Assembly (NCBI GenBank): GCA_903878085.1
Contig: CAIRGJ010000040.1
Span: forward strand, 47,044 to 111,043
Reading direction: 5' to 3'
From: an uncultured Hyphomicrobiales bacterium
GTDB taxonomy: Bacteria > Pseudomonadota > Alphaproteobacteria > Rhizobiales > Xanthobacteraceae
Length of the DNA stretch: 64,000 nt
The notes under the pieces were generated by a model. The model saw only the letters and a list, made by a program, of their open reading frames with translations. It was not told the origin of the DNA and ran no database searches. The number at the start of each line of letters is the position of its first letter. Positions within the stretch are counted from its first letter, which is position 1. This document shows positions 39,949 through 48,458 of the stretch, in pieces. Position numbers and translations under genes: made by a program.

Positions 39949-40902
39949 TTACGGCCACTTCACCAGCGGCGGCATCGACGACAGAATCGATTCCACATTG
40001 CCGCCGGTGCGCAGGCCGAAAATCGTGCCGCGGTCATAGAGCAGGTTGAATTCCACATAGCGGCCGCGGCGGATCAATTGCTCGTCGCGCTCGGCCTCGC
40101 TCCACGGCGCCGTGAAGTTCTTCACCACCAGGTCAGGATAGATCTTCCGGAAGGCACGGCCGACGTCCTGCGTGAAGGCGAAGGTCGCGTCCCAATCGCT
40201 TTCCAGATAGTCGTAGAAGATTCCGCCGATACCGCGCGGTTCGTTGCGGTGCTTGAGGTGGAAATATTCGTCGCACCACTTTTTGAATTTGTCGTAGGGC
40301 GCGACGCTCGTATGCGCGTCGCAGGCCGAACGCATGGCAGCGTGGAACGCGACACTGTCGGGATCGGTTTGCGTACGGCGGCGGTCCAGCACCGGCGTCA
40401 GATCGGCGCCGCCGCCGAACCAGGCTTTGCTGGTGACGACAAAGCGCGTGTTCATATGCACCGCGGGCACGTGCGGATTATGCGGGTGCGCGATCAGCGA
40501 AATGCCGGAGGCCCAGAACCGTGGATCGTCGGCGGCGCCCGGTATTTCCTTGCGGAATTCCGGCGCGAACTCGCCATGCACCGTCGAGCAATGCACGCCG
40601 ACTTTCTCGAACACGCGGCCGCGCATGATCGACATCACGCCGCCGCCGCCACCCGGGTCGGCTTTAGCCGACCCGGCATTTGAAATGCCGATCTCGGGTA
40701 AACCCGAGATCGGTTGTTGCCCATTATGGTCGGTGCGGCTCCAGGGCGTGCGCACGAACCGGCCGGCCGGGCGATCCGCCAAGGGCGCGCCGGCGGGCAG
40801 GGCGTCCTCGACGGCTTCCAGGCTCGCGCAAATGTCGTCGCGCAGCGCCTCGAACCAGATCCGGGCACGGGTCTTGCGGGTTTCGATTTGTCCAGCGTCC
40901 AT
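39949..40902 (-). CDS. hemF: Oxygen-dependent coproporphyrinogen III oxidase HemF, with an in-frame palindromic insertion
   Basis: 317 residues. HemF decarboxylates coproporphyrinogen III to protoporphyrinogen IX with O2, in the cytosol. Family blocks are complete: [49 protein letters not shown] (the GGADLTP motif), [29 protein letters not shown], and the C-terminal [20 protein letters not shown]. Residues 61-83, between RTDHNG and GGGGVMSI, are an extra loop encoded by three stacked palindromes. Most HemF proteins have only a few residues there. The brnA stop lies nine bases upstream and overlaps the likely ribosome site (TAGGA), so hemF may be transcribed through brnTA or from a promoter inside it. 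Confidence 0.94.
   Translation of the reverse strand: MDAGQIETRKTRARIWFEALRDDICASLEAVEDALPAGAPLADRPAGRFVRTPWSRTDHNGQQPISGLPEIGISNAGSAKADPGGGGGVMSIMRGRVFEKVGVHCSTVHGEFAPEFRKEIPGAADDPRFWASGISLIAHPHNPHVPAVHMNTRFVVTSKAWFGGGADLTPVLDRRRTQTDPDSVAFHAAMRSACDAHTSVAPYDKFKKWCDEYFHLKHRNEPRGIGGIFYDYLESDWDATFAFTQDVGRAFRKIYPDLVVKNFTAPWSEAERDEQLIRRGRYVEFNLLYDRGTIFGLRTGGNVESILSSMPPLVKWP
40653..40713. repeat. Triple palindromic element inside the hemF coding region
   Basis: Three adjoining perfect palindromes in 61 bases. The first is CCGGGTCGGCT and AGCCGACCCGG around TT (40653-40676). The second is GGCATTT and AAATGCC around G (40675-40689). The third is CCGATCTCGGGT and ACCCGAGATCGG around AA (40688-40713). 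The reading frame passes through it without a stop. It resembles dispersed intergenic palindromic units of Bradyrhizobium-type genomes. Confidence 0.85.
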
Positions 40903-40911
40903 CCCGATGTC

Positions 40912-41178
40912 CTATTCGGCGTCCAGCTTTTCCGCCAGCCATACTTTGATCAGCGATTGATAAGGCACGTCGCGCTTATTGGCAGCGACTTTGATCCGGT
41001 CGAGGGTGCCTTGCGGCAGCCGCAGCGAGATCGCGGTCGTCGATAGCTTGAGATTGGGAAAGCGCACGCGCTGCGCTTTGCTCCAATCCACATAATCGGT
41101 GGAGTCATGCGTCTCCCAGAACTTCCGTTCGTCCGCTTCGCCGCGGAATTTGGGAATCGGCTTAAGTTTTTTCGTCAT
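40912..41178 (-). CDS. brnA: BrnA-type antitoxin (CopG-like)
   Basis: 88 residues. The N-terminal half holds KFRGEADERKFWETHDSTDY, a linker typical of BrnA-like antitoxins. The C-terminal half is a ribbon-helix-helix: TTAISLRLPQGTLDRIKVAA, NKRDVPYQSLIKVWLAEKL. It binds BrnT and represses the operon. The start lies 17 bases inside the brnT gene. Toxin-before-antitoxin order is normal for brnTA. The stop codon lies nine bases before hemF. Confidence 0.92.
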   Translation of the reverse strand: MTKKLKPIPKFRGEADERKFWETHDSTDYVDWSKAQRVRFPNLKLSTTAISLRLPQGTLDRIKVAANKRDVPYQSLIKVWLAEKLDAE

Positions 41179-41461
41179 AGATGGCTCTTTCCTTCCGGTT
41201 CATCTCGCGCGCGGAAATCACCCGTATTTTTTTGTCATTGCCTCGCAGCGTAAACGTAACGTGCAGAAACCGTCCGTCGATTGTCTTGCCTAGCGCCTGA
41301 AATCTTGGTTCGGCTTGGCTGTGTTTGACGTCATCCGCCAGCAACGGCTCGCTGGCAAAGACCTGCTCGGCTTCCGCCTGACTGACGCCATGCTTTTCGA
41401 GGTTCTTTCGGGCGTTGCCATCGTCCCAGTCGAAACTTTCGGCGGCGGCCAGATCAACCAT
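41162..41461 (-). CDS. brnT: BrnT-type ribonuclease toxin
   Basis: 99 residues of the BrnT family: FDWDDGNARKNLEKHGVSQA at the start, AEQVFASEPLLADD, then RFQALGKTIDGRFLHVTFTL and IRVISAREMNRKERAIYDE at the C-terminus. Catalytic-type Lys, Arg and the ISAREMNRKER motif are present. The start ATG 41461 is the first in frame. It has no ribosome-binding site: only three bases separate it from a palindrome holding a -10 box, so the mRNA is probably leaderless. BrnT cleaves RNA and stops growth until neutralised by BrnA. Confidence 0.92.
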   Translation of the reverse strand: MVDLAAAESFDWDDGNARKNLEKHGVSQAEAEQVFASEPLLADDVKHSQAEPRFQALGKTIDGRFLHVTFTLRGNDKKIRVISAREMNRKERAIYDEKT

Positions 41462-41464
41462 AAA

Positions 41465-41496
41465 TGTATATTACTCTAATATACACAAGACCGCAA
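41465..41496 (-). promoter_or_regulatory. Promoter and operator of brnTA
   Basis: On the minus strand, TTGCGG (forward 41491-41496), 17 bases, then TAATAT (forward 41468-41473). The -10 occupies -12 to -7 relative to the A of the brnT ATG. A perfect palindrome with 9-base arms TGTATATTA and TAATATACA around a three-base centre (41465-41485) covers the -10 and part of the spacer. The -35 box begins right after the trmL stop codon. Confidence 0.7.
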
Positions 41497-41961
41497 TCAG
41501 ACTGGGCGCGCAAAGCCGCCGGTCTGCCGCAGCGCCTCGCTGGCCACCATGGCGACCGCGACGGCGATATTGAGCGAGCGCAAGCCCGCCCGGATCGGGA
41601 TGCAGAGCCTGGCGTCGGCGGCGTTATGCACAGCTTCGGGGACGCCGGCGCTTTCGCGGCCGAACAGCAGGATTTGGTCGGCCCGGAAGCTGTGGTCGAG
41701 ATAGCTGCCCGTTGAGGCTGTGGTCAGCAGCACCAGTTTCAGCGCTTCGCCGCGACGCCAGGCGTCGAAGGCCGCAAACGAGGCGTGCCGGGTGATGGCG
41801 ACCTGGTCGAGATAATCCAGCCCGGCGCGGCGAAACGCGCGGTCGGTCACCGGGAAGCCGGCCGGTTCGATAATGTGCGCCTCCAGCCCGAGGCAGGCGC
41901 AGGTCCGCAAGATCGTACCGGTGTTCTGGGGGATGTCCGGCTCGTACAGGGCAATTCGCAT
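41497..41961 (-). CDS. trmL: tRNA (cytidine/uridine 34-2'-O)-methyltransferase TrmL
   Basis: 154 residues, the short SPOUT form with no extra domain. Motifs: IALYEPDIPQNTGTILRTCA, the knot loops LLFGRESAGVPEAVHNAADA and CIPIRAGLRSLNIAVAVAMV. TrmL methylates the ribose of nucleotide 34 in tRNA-Leu isoacceptors. It is divergent from petA across about 240 bases. Its stop adjoins the brnTA promoter; in relatives hemF lies directly downstream. Confidence 0.94.
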   Translation of the reverse strand: MRIALYEPDIPQNTGTILRTCACLGLEAHIIEPAGFPVTDRAFRRAGLDYLDQVAITRHASFAAFDAWRRGEALKLVLLTTASTGSYLDHSFRADQILLFGRESAGVPEAVHNAADARLCIPIRAGLRSLNIAVAVAMVASEALRQTGGFARPV

Positions 41962-42200
41962 CGGCCGGCCTGTGGGATGTCCAAGTTGTGCGCGGAATAT
42001 CGGTTGATAGACGAACGATTTATGTGACTTAACGTCGCCGGGCTTGCGCTCTTAGCACAAGGGTGCCAATAGAACGCCACCGAAGCGCCGTCCTGTCTTC
42101 TCAGGGCTGCCGCAACAGGTCCGCCCCACTGCCGTGGGACTTGTCCCCGGCTCCAGCCGCGGGCGGATGGATAAGCCAGCCGGGGGAGAGGGCTCAAGAC

Positions 42201-42728
42201 GTGACGACCGTGTCTTCTGCGGAGCACACGCGCCGCGACTTTCTTTACATCGCCACCGCCGCCGTCGGCGCGGTTGGTGCGGCCGCGGTCTTGGTACCGC
42301 TGGTCGCGCAAATGAATCCCGACGCCTCGACCATCGCCGCGGGCGCCCCGATCGAAGTCGATCTGGCGCCGATCGCCGATGGCCAGATCATCAAGGTGTT
42401 CTGGCGTTCGAAGCCGATCTTCATCTCCCATCGTTCCAAGGCGGAGATCGCGGCGGCGCAGAAGGTGGCGCTCAACGAGCTGCCGGACCCCGAGCCCGAC
42501 GCCGATCGTGTCAAGCAGGGCCACGACCAGTGGTTGGTCGTGATCGGCATCTGCACCCATCTCGGCTGCATCCCGCTCGCCCACCAGGGCGAGTATGACG
42601 GCTGGTTCTGCCCGTGCCACGGTTCGCAATACGATACCGCCGGCCGCATCCGCAAAGGACCGGCGCCGAAGAATCTGCCCCTGCCGCCGTACAAATTCGT
42701 ATCCGACACCAAGATTCAGATCGGCTGA
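42201..42728 (+). CDS. petA: Ubiquinol-cytochrome c reductase iron-sulfur subunit (Rieske)
   Basis: 175 residues from GTG 42201, with GGGGGAGAG upstream. A longer frame exists to 42063, but the [20 protein letters not shown] twin-arginine membrane anchor fixes this start. The Rieske [2Fe-2S] ligands are in CTHLGC and CPCHGSQYD, with [17 protein letters not shown] at the C-terminus. It is the high-potential electron acceptor of the cytochrome bc1 complex, on the periplasmic side. Cytochrome b follows after 29 bases. Confidence 0.96.
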   Translation: MTTVSSAEHTRRDFLYIATAAVGAVGAAAVLVPLVAQMNPDASTIAAGAPIEVDLAPIADGQIIKVFWRSKPIFISHRSKAEIAAAQKVALNELPDPEPDADRVKQGHDQWLVVIGICTHLGCIPLAHQGEYDGWFCPCHGSQYDTAGRIRKGPAPKNLPLPPYKFVSDTKIQIG

Positions 42729-42757
42729 GCCGAAACGAGCGCATTCAAGGTTCGACC

Positions 42758-43984
42758 ATGAGCGGAAATTCGACCTACCAACCGCAGAGCAAAGTTCTGC
42801 AGTGGTTCGAGAAGCGGTTGCCGATCGGCGGCCTGATGCATTCCTCGTTCGTCGCTTACCCGACGCCGCGGAACCTGAATTATTGGTGGACCTTCGGCGG
42901 CATCCTCTCGTTCATGCTCGGTGTGCAGATCATCACCGGCATCGTCCTGGCGATGCACTACACCCCGCATGTCGATCTCGCCTTCAAGTCGGTCGAGACG
43001 ATCATGCGTGACGTCAATTTCGGCTGGCTGATCCGCTATTCGCACGCCTATGGCGCTTCGATGTTCTTCTTCGCGGTCTACATCCACATGTTCCGCGGCC
43101 TGTATTACGGCTCATACAAGGAGCCGCGCGAGGTGCTGTGGATTCTCGGCGTCATCATCTATCTGCTGATGATGGCCACCGGCTTCATGGGCTATGTGCT
43201 GGTGTGGGGCCAGATGAGCTTCTGGGCCGCGACCGTGATCACCAACTTGTTCTCGGCCATTCCCGGCATCGGCGAAACGCTCGTCGCCTGGCTGTGGGGC
43301 GGCTACGCCGTCGGCAACCCGACGCTCAACCGCTTCTTCTCGCTGCACTACCTGCTGCCCTTCGTCATCGCCGGCGTGGTCATCCTCCACGTCTGGGCGC
43401 TGCACGTCTGCGGCCAGAACAACCCGGCCGGCATCGAGCCGAAGTCGGACAAGGACAGCGTGCCGTTCACGCCTTTTGCGACCAGCAAAGACGCCTTCGG
43501 CATCGCGTGCTTTTTGATCTTGTACGCATGGTTCGTGTTCTACATTCCGGGCTATCTCTTGAACGGCGACAACTACATCCCGGCGAATCCGTCGGTGACG
43601 CCGGCCGAAATCGTGCCCGAATGGTACTACCTGCCGTTCTACGCAATCCTGCGCTCGATCCCGAACAAGCTGATGGGCGTGATGGCGCTGTTCGGTTCGA
43701 TCGGTATCTTGGCATTCCTGCCCTGGCTCGACACCTCGCGCGTCAGGTCGGCGCGCTACCGCCCGGTATTCAGGCAGTTCTTCTGGCTGTTCGTGATCGC
43801 CTGCATCGGCCTGGGCTGGCTCGGCACCAAGCCGCCGGAAGGCGTCTATGTGGTCCTGTCGCGGCTTTTGACCTTCTATTACTTCGCGTTCTTCATCATC
43901 GTGCTGCCGCTGCTCGGCATATTCGAAAAGACCAAGCCGTTACCGAATTCGATTTCGGAATCGGTATTGGGCGCGAAAGCGTGA
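42758..43984 (+). CDS. petB: Cytochrome b of the bc1 complex
   Basis: 408 residues with eight to nine membrane helices. Heme ligands are in [11 protein letters not shown] (one His) plus the HMFRG helix, and [20 protein letters not shown]. The quinol-site motif [18 protein letters not shown] is intact. The end is [21 protein letters not shown]. In Bradyrhizobium and Rhodopseudomonas this protein is fused to cytochrome c1 as one fbcH polyprotein. Here it stops at 43984, 14 bases before c1 starts in another frame. Confidence 0.96.
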   Translation: MSGNSTYQPQSKVLQWFEKRLPIGGLMHSSFVAYPTPRNLNYWWTFGGILSFMLGVQIITGIVLAMHYTPHVDLAFKSVETIMRDVNFGWLIRYSHAYGASMFFFAVYIHMFRGLYYGSYKEPREVLWILGVIIYLLMMATGFMGYVLVWGQMSFWAATVITNLFSAIPGIGETLVAWLWGGYAVGNPTLNRFFSLHYLLPFVIAGVVILHVWALHVCGQNNPAGIEPKSDKDSVPFTPFATSKDAFGIACFLILYAWFVFYIPGYLLNGDNYIPANPSVTPAEIVPEWYYLPFYAILRSIPNKLMGVMALFGSIGILAFLPWLDTSRVRSARYRPVFRQFFWLFVIACIGLGWLGTKPPEGVYVVLSRLLTFYYFAFFIIVLPLLGIFEKTKPLPNSISESVLGAKA

Positions 43985-43998
43985 GCGGGGCTATAGCC

Positions 43999-44829
43999 AT
44001 GACCAAAACAAAAACCATCGTCGCCCTTGCTCTTGCTGCTATGTTTGCGGTCAGCGTAGCTCCTGCCTTCGCGCAAGAACACGCGCAGCCGTCGCCGCCG
44101 CGCGTAAAGTGGTCGTTCGCCGGCCCGTTCGGCAAATACGACGAGGCGCAGCTGCAGCGCGGCTTCAAGATTTACAAGGAAGTCTGCGCCACCTGCCATT
44201 CGCTCGAGATGCTGTCGTTCGGCAATCTCGCCGATGCGGGTGGCCCGGGCTATTCGCCGGAGCAGGCCGCGGCGGTCGCGGCCGACTACAAGGTCAAGGA
44301 TTTCGACGACAAGGGTCAGGCGATCGAACGCGCCGGCCGTCCGGCCGATCATTTCCCGTCGCCGTTCCCCAACGATGCGGCGGCGGCGGCGAACTACGGC
44401 GTCGCACCTCCGGATATGTCGACGCTGGCCAAGGCGCGCACTTATTCGCGCGGTTTCCCGTGGTTCGTGTTCGACATGTTCACGCAGTACCAGGAGCAGG
44501 GCCCGGACTACATCGCCGCGCTGCTCAAGGGCTATGTCGACGCGCCGAAGGACTTCAAGCTGCCGCAGGGCGCCAACTACAACGAATATTTCCCCGGCCA
44601 CATCATCGCCATGCCGCCGCCTTTGCAGGCCGGTCAGGTGACCTTCGACGACGGCTCGCCGCAGACGCTCGAGCAATATTCCAAGGACGTCTCGGCCTTC
44701 CTGATGTGGGCCTCCGAGCCGCACATGACCGCGCGCAAGCGCCTCGGCTTCCAGGTCATGATCTTCCTGATCGTGCTGACCGGCCTGCTGTACTTCACCA
44801 AGAAGAAGGTGTGGTCGGCGGTCCACTAA
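43999..44829 (+). CDS. petC: Cytochrome c1
   Basis: 276 residues with a Sec signal peptide (VALALAAMFAVSVAPAFA, cut near residue 26). Heme c attaches at EVCATCHSLEML (CxxCH). MPPPLQAGQVTFDDG holds the axial Met region, and the C-terminal anchor is RLGFQVMIFLIVLTGLLYFT. It passes electrons from Rieske to soluble cytochrome c. A separate gene with its own signal peptide is the Rhodobacter-like arrangement. A strong terminator follows 24 bases later. Confidence 0.96.
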   Translation: MTKTKTIVALALAAMFAVSVAPAFAQEHAQPSPPRVKWSFAGPFGKYDEAQLQRGFKIYKEVCATCHSLEMLSFGNLADAGGPGYSPEQAAAVAADYKVKDFDDKGQAIERAGRPADHFPSPFPNDAAAAANYGVAPPDMSTLAKARTYSRGFPWFVFDMFTQYQEQGPDYIAALLKGYVDAPKDFKLPQGANYNEYFPGHIIAMPPPLQAGQVTFDDGSPQTLEQYSKDVSAFLMWASEPHMTARKRLGFQVMIFLIVLTGLLYFTKKKVWSAVH

Positions 44830-44853
44830 GCCTGACCGAAATCTCTTGACGCG

Positions 44854-44883
44854 AGGGGCCTGTTTAGGCCCCTTTCGTTTTTT
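44854..44883 (+). terminator. Intrinsic terminator of the petABC operon
   Basis: Perfect seven-base arms AGGGGCC and GGCCCCT around TGTTTA, followed by TTCGTTTTTTT. It lies 24 bases after the petC stop and before mtnP. Confidence 0.88.
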
Positions 44884-44907
44884 GGCATCGCAGAACTGGG
44901 GCCCGCT

Positions 44908-45783
44908 ATGACCAAGGCAGTGCTCGGCATCATCGGCGGCAGCGGCATCTACGATCTGCCGGGGTTGCAGAACGTCCGCGAAGAGCAGGTCAAAAGCCCC
45001 TGGGGCGAGCCGTCGGGCGCGCTGCGCATCGGCGACATTAACGGCCTGCCGGTGGTGTTTCTGTCGCGCCATGACACGGGCCACCGCCTGTCGCCCTCCG
45101 ACATCAACTACCGGGCCAATATCGACATCCTCAAGCGCGTCGGCGTCACCGACCTGGTGTCGCTGTCGGCCTGCGGCTCGTTCAAGGAAGACCTGGCCCC
45201 CGGCACCTTCGTGCTGGTCGATCAGTTCGTCGACCGGACCTACAAGCGCGAGAGTTCGTTCTTCGGCAAAGGCCTGGTGGCGCACGTTTCGATGGCGCAT
45301 CCGGTGTCGCCGGTGCTGCGCCGGCGGCTGCGCGACGCAGCGCGCATGGAAGGCATCGAGCCGCAATGGAGCGGCACTTACCTCTGCATGGAAGGCCCGC
45401 AATTCTCCACGCTGGCCGAGAGCATGACCTACAAGGAGCTCGGCTATTCGGTGATCGGCATGACCAACATGCCGGAGGCCAAGCTCGCGCGCGAAGCCGA
45501 GATTTGTTACGCCACCGTCGCCATGGTCACCGACTTCGACTGCTGGCATCCCGAGCACGACGCCGTCACCGTGCAGGACATCGTCAAGGTGCTGGTGAGC
45601 AATGCCGACCGCGCCAAGCGGCTGGTGGCGCGGCTGGCGGCGGATTTCCCGCGCGAGCACGAGGAGTGTCCGATCGGCTCTGATCGGGCGCTCGACACCG
45701 CGCTGATCACCGCACCGGAAGCGCGCGATCCGGAATTAATCAAAAAGCTCGACGCGGTGGCGGGCCGCGTGCTGAGAGGCTAG
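44908..45783 (+). CDS. mtnP: S-methyl-5'-thioadenosine phosphorylase
   Basis: 291 residues. It has the phosphate site IIGGSGIYDLPG, SRHDTGHRLSPSDINYRAN (purine site His) and SLSACGSFKEDLAPGTFVL, then YLCMEGPQFSTLAESMTYKE and IGMTNMPEAKLAREAEICYA, with VTDFDCWH near the active site. This is the trimeric MTAP/MtnP class, which splits methylthioadenosine from polyamine and acyl-homoserine lactone synthesis into adenine and methylthioribose-1-phosphate. The apt gene follows after 9 bases, so released adenine is directly salvaged. Confidence 0.94.
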   Translation: MTKAVLGIIGGSGIYDLPGLQNVREEQVKSPWGEPSGALRIGDINGLPVVFLSRHDTGHRLSPSDINYRANIDILKRVGVTDLVSLSACGSFKEDLAPGTFVLVDQFVDRTYKRESSFFGKGLVAHVSMAHPVSPVLRRRLRDAARMEGIEPQWSGTYLCMEGPQFSTLAESMTYKELGYSVIGMTNMPEAKLAREAEICYATVAMVTDFDCWHPEHDAVTVQDIVKVLVSNADRAKRLVARLAADFPREHEECPIGSDRALDTALITAPEARDPELIKKLDAVAGRVLRG

Positions 45784-45792
45784 AGTTTACCC

Positions 45793-46341
45793 ATGAACGC
45801 ACCCACCCTCGACGACGATCTGCGCGATTCGATCCGCAACATTCCGGACTATCCCAAGCCCGGCATCATGTTCCGCGACATCACCACGCTCTTGGGCAAC
45901 GCGCGTGCGTTCCGCCGCGCGGTCGACGCGCTGGTGCAGCCTTGGGCCGGCTCCAAGATCGACAAGGTCGCCGGTATGGAAGCCCGCGGCTTCATCCTCG
46001 GCGGCGCGGTGGCGCATCAGGTGTCGGCCGGTTTCATTCCGATCCGCAAGAAGGGCAAGCTGCCCTATAAGCGCGTGACCATCGGCTACTCGCTGGAATA
46101 CGGCCTCGACGAGATGGAAATGCACGAGGACGCCGTCACCAAAGGCGAGCGCGTCATTCTGGTCGACGACCTGATCGCCACCGGCGGCACCGCGGAAGGC
46201 GCCGTGAAGTTGTTGCGGCAGATGGGTGCCGAAGTGCTGGCCGCCTGTTTCGTCATCGACTTGCCCGAGCTCGGCGGCGCCGCCAAGCTGCGGGCGATGG
46301 ACGTGCCGGTGCGGACGCTGATTTCGTTCGAGGGGCATTAG
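45793..46341 (+). CDS. apt: Adenine phosphoribosyltransferase
   Basis: 182 residues. N-terminal [20 protein letters not shown] is the Apt signature. The base-binding [15 protein letters not shown] and the PRPP loop [20 protein letters not shown] are intact. It makes AMP from adenine and PRPP. Positioned right behind mtnP, it recycles the adenine released there. Confidence 0.95.
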   Translation: MNAPTLDDDLRDSIRNIPDYPKPGIMFRDITTLLGNARAFRRAVDALVQPWAGSKIDKVAGMEARGFILGGAVAHQVSAGFIPIRKKGKLPYKRVTIGYSLEYGLDEMEMHEDAVTKGERVILVDDLIATGGTAEGAVKLLRQMGAEVLAACFVIDLPELGGAAKLRAMDVPVRTLISFEGH

Positions 46342-46364
46342 CGAGGTTTGCGGGATTTCCGCTC

Positions 46365-46433
46365 GTCCCCGCGAAAGCGGGGACCTCGTTCTTCATTGTT
46401 TTCTTGGCCCTGGATTCCCGCTTACGCGGGAAT
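46365..46433. repeat. Pair of REP-like hairpins after apt
   Basis: GTCCCCGC-GAAA-GCGGGGAC (46365-46384) and ATTCCCGC-TTAC-GCGGGAAT (46414-46433), with TGG before the second and GAGCGG after. These are the common dispersed forms of a widespread proteobacterial palindrome, and lie between convergent apt and an M48 protease gene. Confidence 0.75.
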
Positions 46434-46452
46434 GAGCGGATTTACGATGGCC

Positions 46453-47592
46453 TCAGCCCCAAGGGCCTTTGCCGCTTCCGGGTCCGATCGGCGGCTCGCC
46501 GGGCAAAAACGGCTTGCCGCTGTCCGGCGGAGCGCCGCCCCAAGGACCGCCAGCCGGCGGCGGCTCGATCTGCGCCGGCGCGTCGGCGCTAGGCAAGGCC
46601 AGCGGGCCGGGATCGTGGCCGCCGGCGAATTGCACCAGCGCGGCGACGCGTTTGTCGACCGACGGATGGGTGTCGAAAATATTGGAAAACCCGGTGCGCG
46701 GGTTGTCGATGCACATTTCCATCACCGCGGAATTGGCGCGCTCCAGCTCGCCGCGGCCTTCGATCTTGCGCAGCGCCGAGATCATGGCGTCGGGATTTTT
46801 CGTCAGCTCGACCGAGCCTGAATCGGCGAGATACTCGCGCTGCCGCGACAATGCAAAACGGATCACCACCGATAGAATCCATACCACGACAATGAGCGCC
46901 AGCGCGATGACGATGGCGAGGCCGGCACCGCCTTTCTTGTCGCTATCGCTGCTGCTGGAGGACCGCCGGCCGCCGCCGAAATAGAACGCGTTCTGGAAAA
47001 ACAGCCGGAACACCATCTCGCCGAAGAACGAGATCACGCCGGCGATCACCACCGCGATCACCAGCATGCGCACGTCGCCGTTGCGGATGTGGGTCAGCTC
47101 GTGGCCAAGCACGGCCTCGAGTTCCTGATCGGTGAGCGCATCGATCAGTCCGCGCGTCACCGTGATCGAATATTGCTTCTGGTTGAGGCCCGTGGCGAAG
47201 GCGTTGAGCGCCGGGTCGTCGGCAATGCGCAGCGTCGGCGTCGGCATGCCGCGCGAGATGCACAGATTTTCCAGCAGATTATAGACCCGTGGCTCCTCGG
47301 CGCGGCTGACCTCGCGCGCGCCGGTGACCATGTCGATCATGCTTTGGTGGAATTTGTAGGCGATCGCGATCCAGAGCAGGGCGCCGACCGTGGCGAAAGG
47401 CAGCGCCTTCAGGAAGTCGTAGCGCGCGGCGCGCAGCAGATAGTCGAGCGGCGGGTTGTCGTTCGACAGCGCCTCGGCCAGCAACGCGCCGGCGAACACC
47501 AGCACGTAGACCAGAAAGAACAGGCCGATCAGCAGCGCGACCGAGCGCCGCTTGTTCGACTGGATGTGGGTGTAGAGCCCGTAAGCGGCCAT
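46453..47592 (-). CDS. M48-family membrane metalloprotease (HtpX-like)
   Basis: 379 residues. Two N-terminal helices (ALLIGLFFLVYVLVFAGALL and LPFATVGALLWIAIAY), then the zinc motif HELTH (164-168) in AVLGHELTHIRNGD, with the downstream Glu in RQREYLADSGSVELT. Two more helices lie between (about 175-195 and 225-245). The tail is a long Pro/Gly-rich disordered segment. This arrangement with lemA just upstream is common: the protease and LemA together act in envelope quality control. The ATG is at 47592. Confidence 0.92.
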   Translation of the reverse strand: MAAYGLYTHIQSNKRRSVALLIGLFFLVYVLVFAGALLAEALSNDNPPLDYLLRAARYDFLKALPFATVGALLWIAIAYKFHQSMIDMVTGAREVSRAEEPRVYNLLENLCISRGMPTPTLRIADDPALNAFATGLNQKQYSITVTRGLIDALTDQELEAVLGHELTHIRNGDVRMLVIAVVIAGVISFFGEMVFRLFFQNAFYFGGGRRSSSSSDSDKKGGAGLAIVIALALIVVVWILSVVIRFALSRQREYLADSGSVELTKNPDAMISALRKIEGRGELERANSAVMEMCIDNPRTGFSNIFDTHPSVDKRVAALVQFAGGHDPGPLALPSADAPAQIEPPPAGGPWGGAPPDSGKPFLPGEPPIGPGSGKGPWG

Positions 47593-47622
47593 GCTCGGTC
47601 CTTCGGCGAAGCGCGTCGCGCC

Positions 47623-48186
47623 TTAGAACTTCACGCTCGGCGCCTGCTCGAGTTGCGCGCGGTCGCCGCCGACATCGAAGAACGTGCGCTGGCCGAAGCC
47701 GAAGATGCCGGCAAACAGCGCCGCCGGAAACTGCTGGATGCCGGTGTTATATTCCTGCACCGCGTTGTTGTAGAAGCGGCGCGAGGCGGCGAGCTTGTTC
47801 TCGATGTCCGACAGGTCGGACTGCAATTGCCGGAAGTTGGCGTTGGCCTTGAGGTCCGGATAGGCCTCCGACAGCGCGAACAGTTTGCCCAGCGCGCCGG
47901 ACAGCATGTTTTCCGCCGCCACCTTCTGCTCGATGCCGGGCGCCGCGACCGCGGTCTGCCGCGCGGCGATGACCGCCTCCAGAGTTCCCTTTTCGTGGGC
48001 GGCATAGCCCTTCACCGTCTCCACCAGATTGGGGATCAGGTCATGGCGCTGCTTGAGCTGGACATCGATGTCGGCGAAGGCCTGGTTGGTGCGCTGCCGC
48101 ATGGCGACCAGGCCGTTGTAGACGCTGATGGCCCAGATCACGATCACGACGACGATGCCGAGAACAATCCAGCCGGTGTTGGACAT
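47623..48186 (-). CDS. lemA: LemA family protein
   Basis: 187 residues. A short N-terminal helix (GWIVLGIVVVIVIWAISVYN) is followed by the LemA core: RTNQAFADIDVQLKQRHDLI, PNLVETVKGYAAHEKGTLE, YPDLKANANFRQLQSDLSDI, ENKLAASRRFYNNAVQEYNT. It is an envelope protein of unclear function, usually paired with TPM or M48 proteins. ATG 48186 has GGAG upstream. The M48 protease gene starts 30 bases after its stop. Confidence 0.94.
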   Translation of the reverse strand: MSNTGWIVLGIVVVIVIWAISVYNGLVAMRQRTNQAFADIDVQLKQRHDLIPNLVETVKGYAAHEKGTLEAVIAARQTAVAAPGIEQKVAAENMLSGALGKLFALSEAYPDLKANANFRQLQSDLSDIENKLAASRRFYNNAVQEYNTGIQQFPAALFAGIFGFGQRTFFDVGGDRAQLEQAPSVKF

Positions 48187-48312
48187 GGCAAGCAGCTCCT
48201 GAAAAAAGTTGGTGCCGGATAAGCCTAGCCTAGATCGGCGCAATGTTCCTAGCGTGGCCGGTTCGGCGCGCTATCGATGGTGCGGAACTCAGCTAACGCA
48301 TTGATGGACAAG

Positions 48313-48344
48313 AAAAAAGGCCCCGAGCCGAAGCTCGAGGCCTT
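48313..48344 (-). terminator. Intrinsic terminator of smc (minus strand)
   Basis: Read on the minus strand, AAGGCC, CGAGC, a four-base loop and the complementary arms form an interrupted 11-pair hairpin that ends in a run of T. It lies between the smc stop (48459) and the lemA start, downstream of smc. Confidence 0.8.
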
Positions 48345-48458
48345 ATCGCCAGACGGCTATTCGGGGGGGTAAGGGGGCGCCGCCCGGCTTAATCTACGCC
48401 TTGACAACGGCGCTCCCCGTCTTTGGTTCCGTCCTTTTTAGCGTTCGAAAAGATTTTT

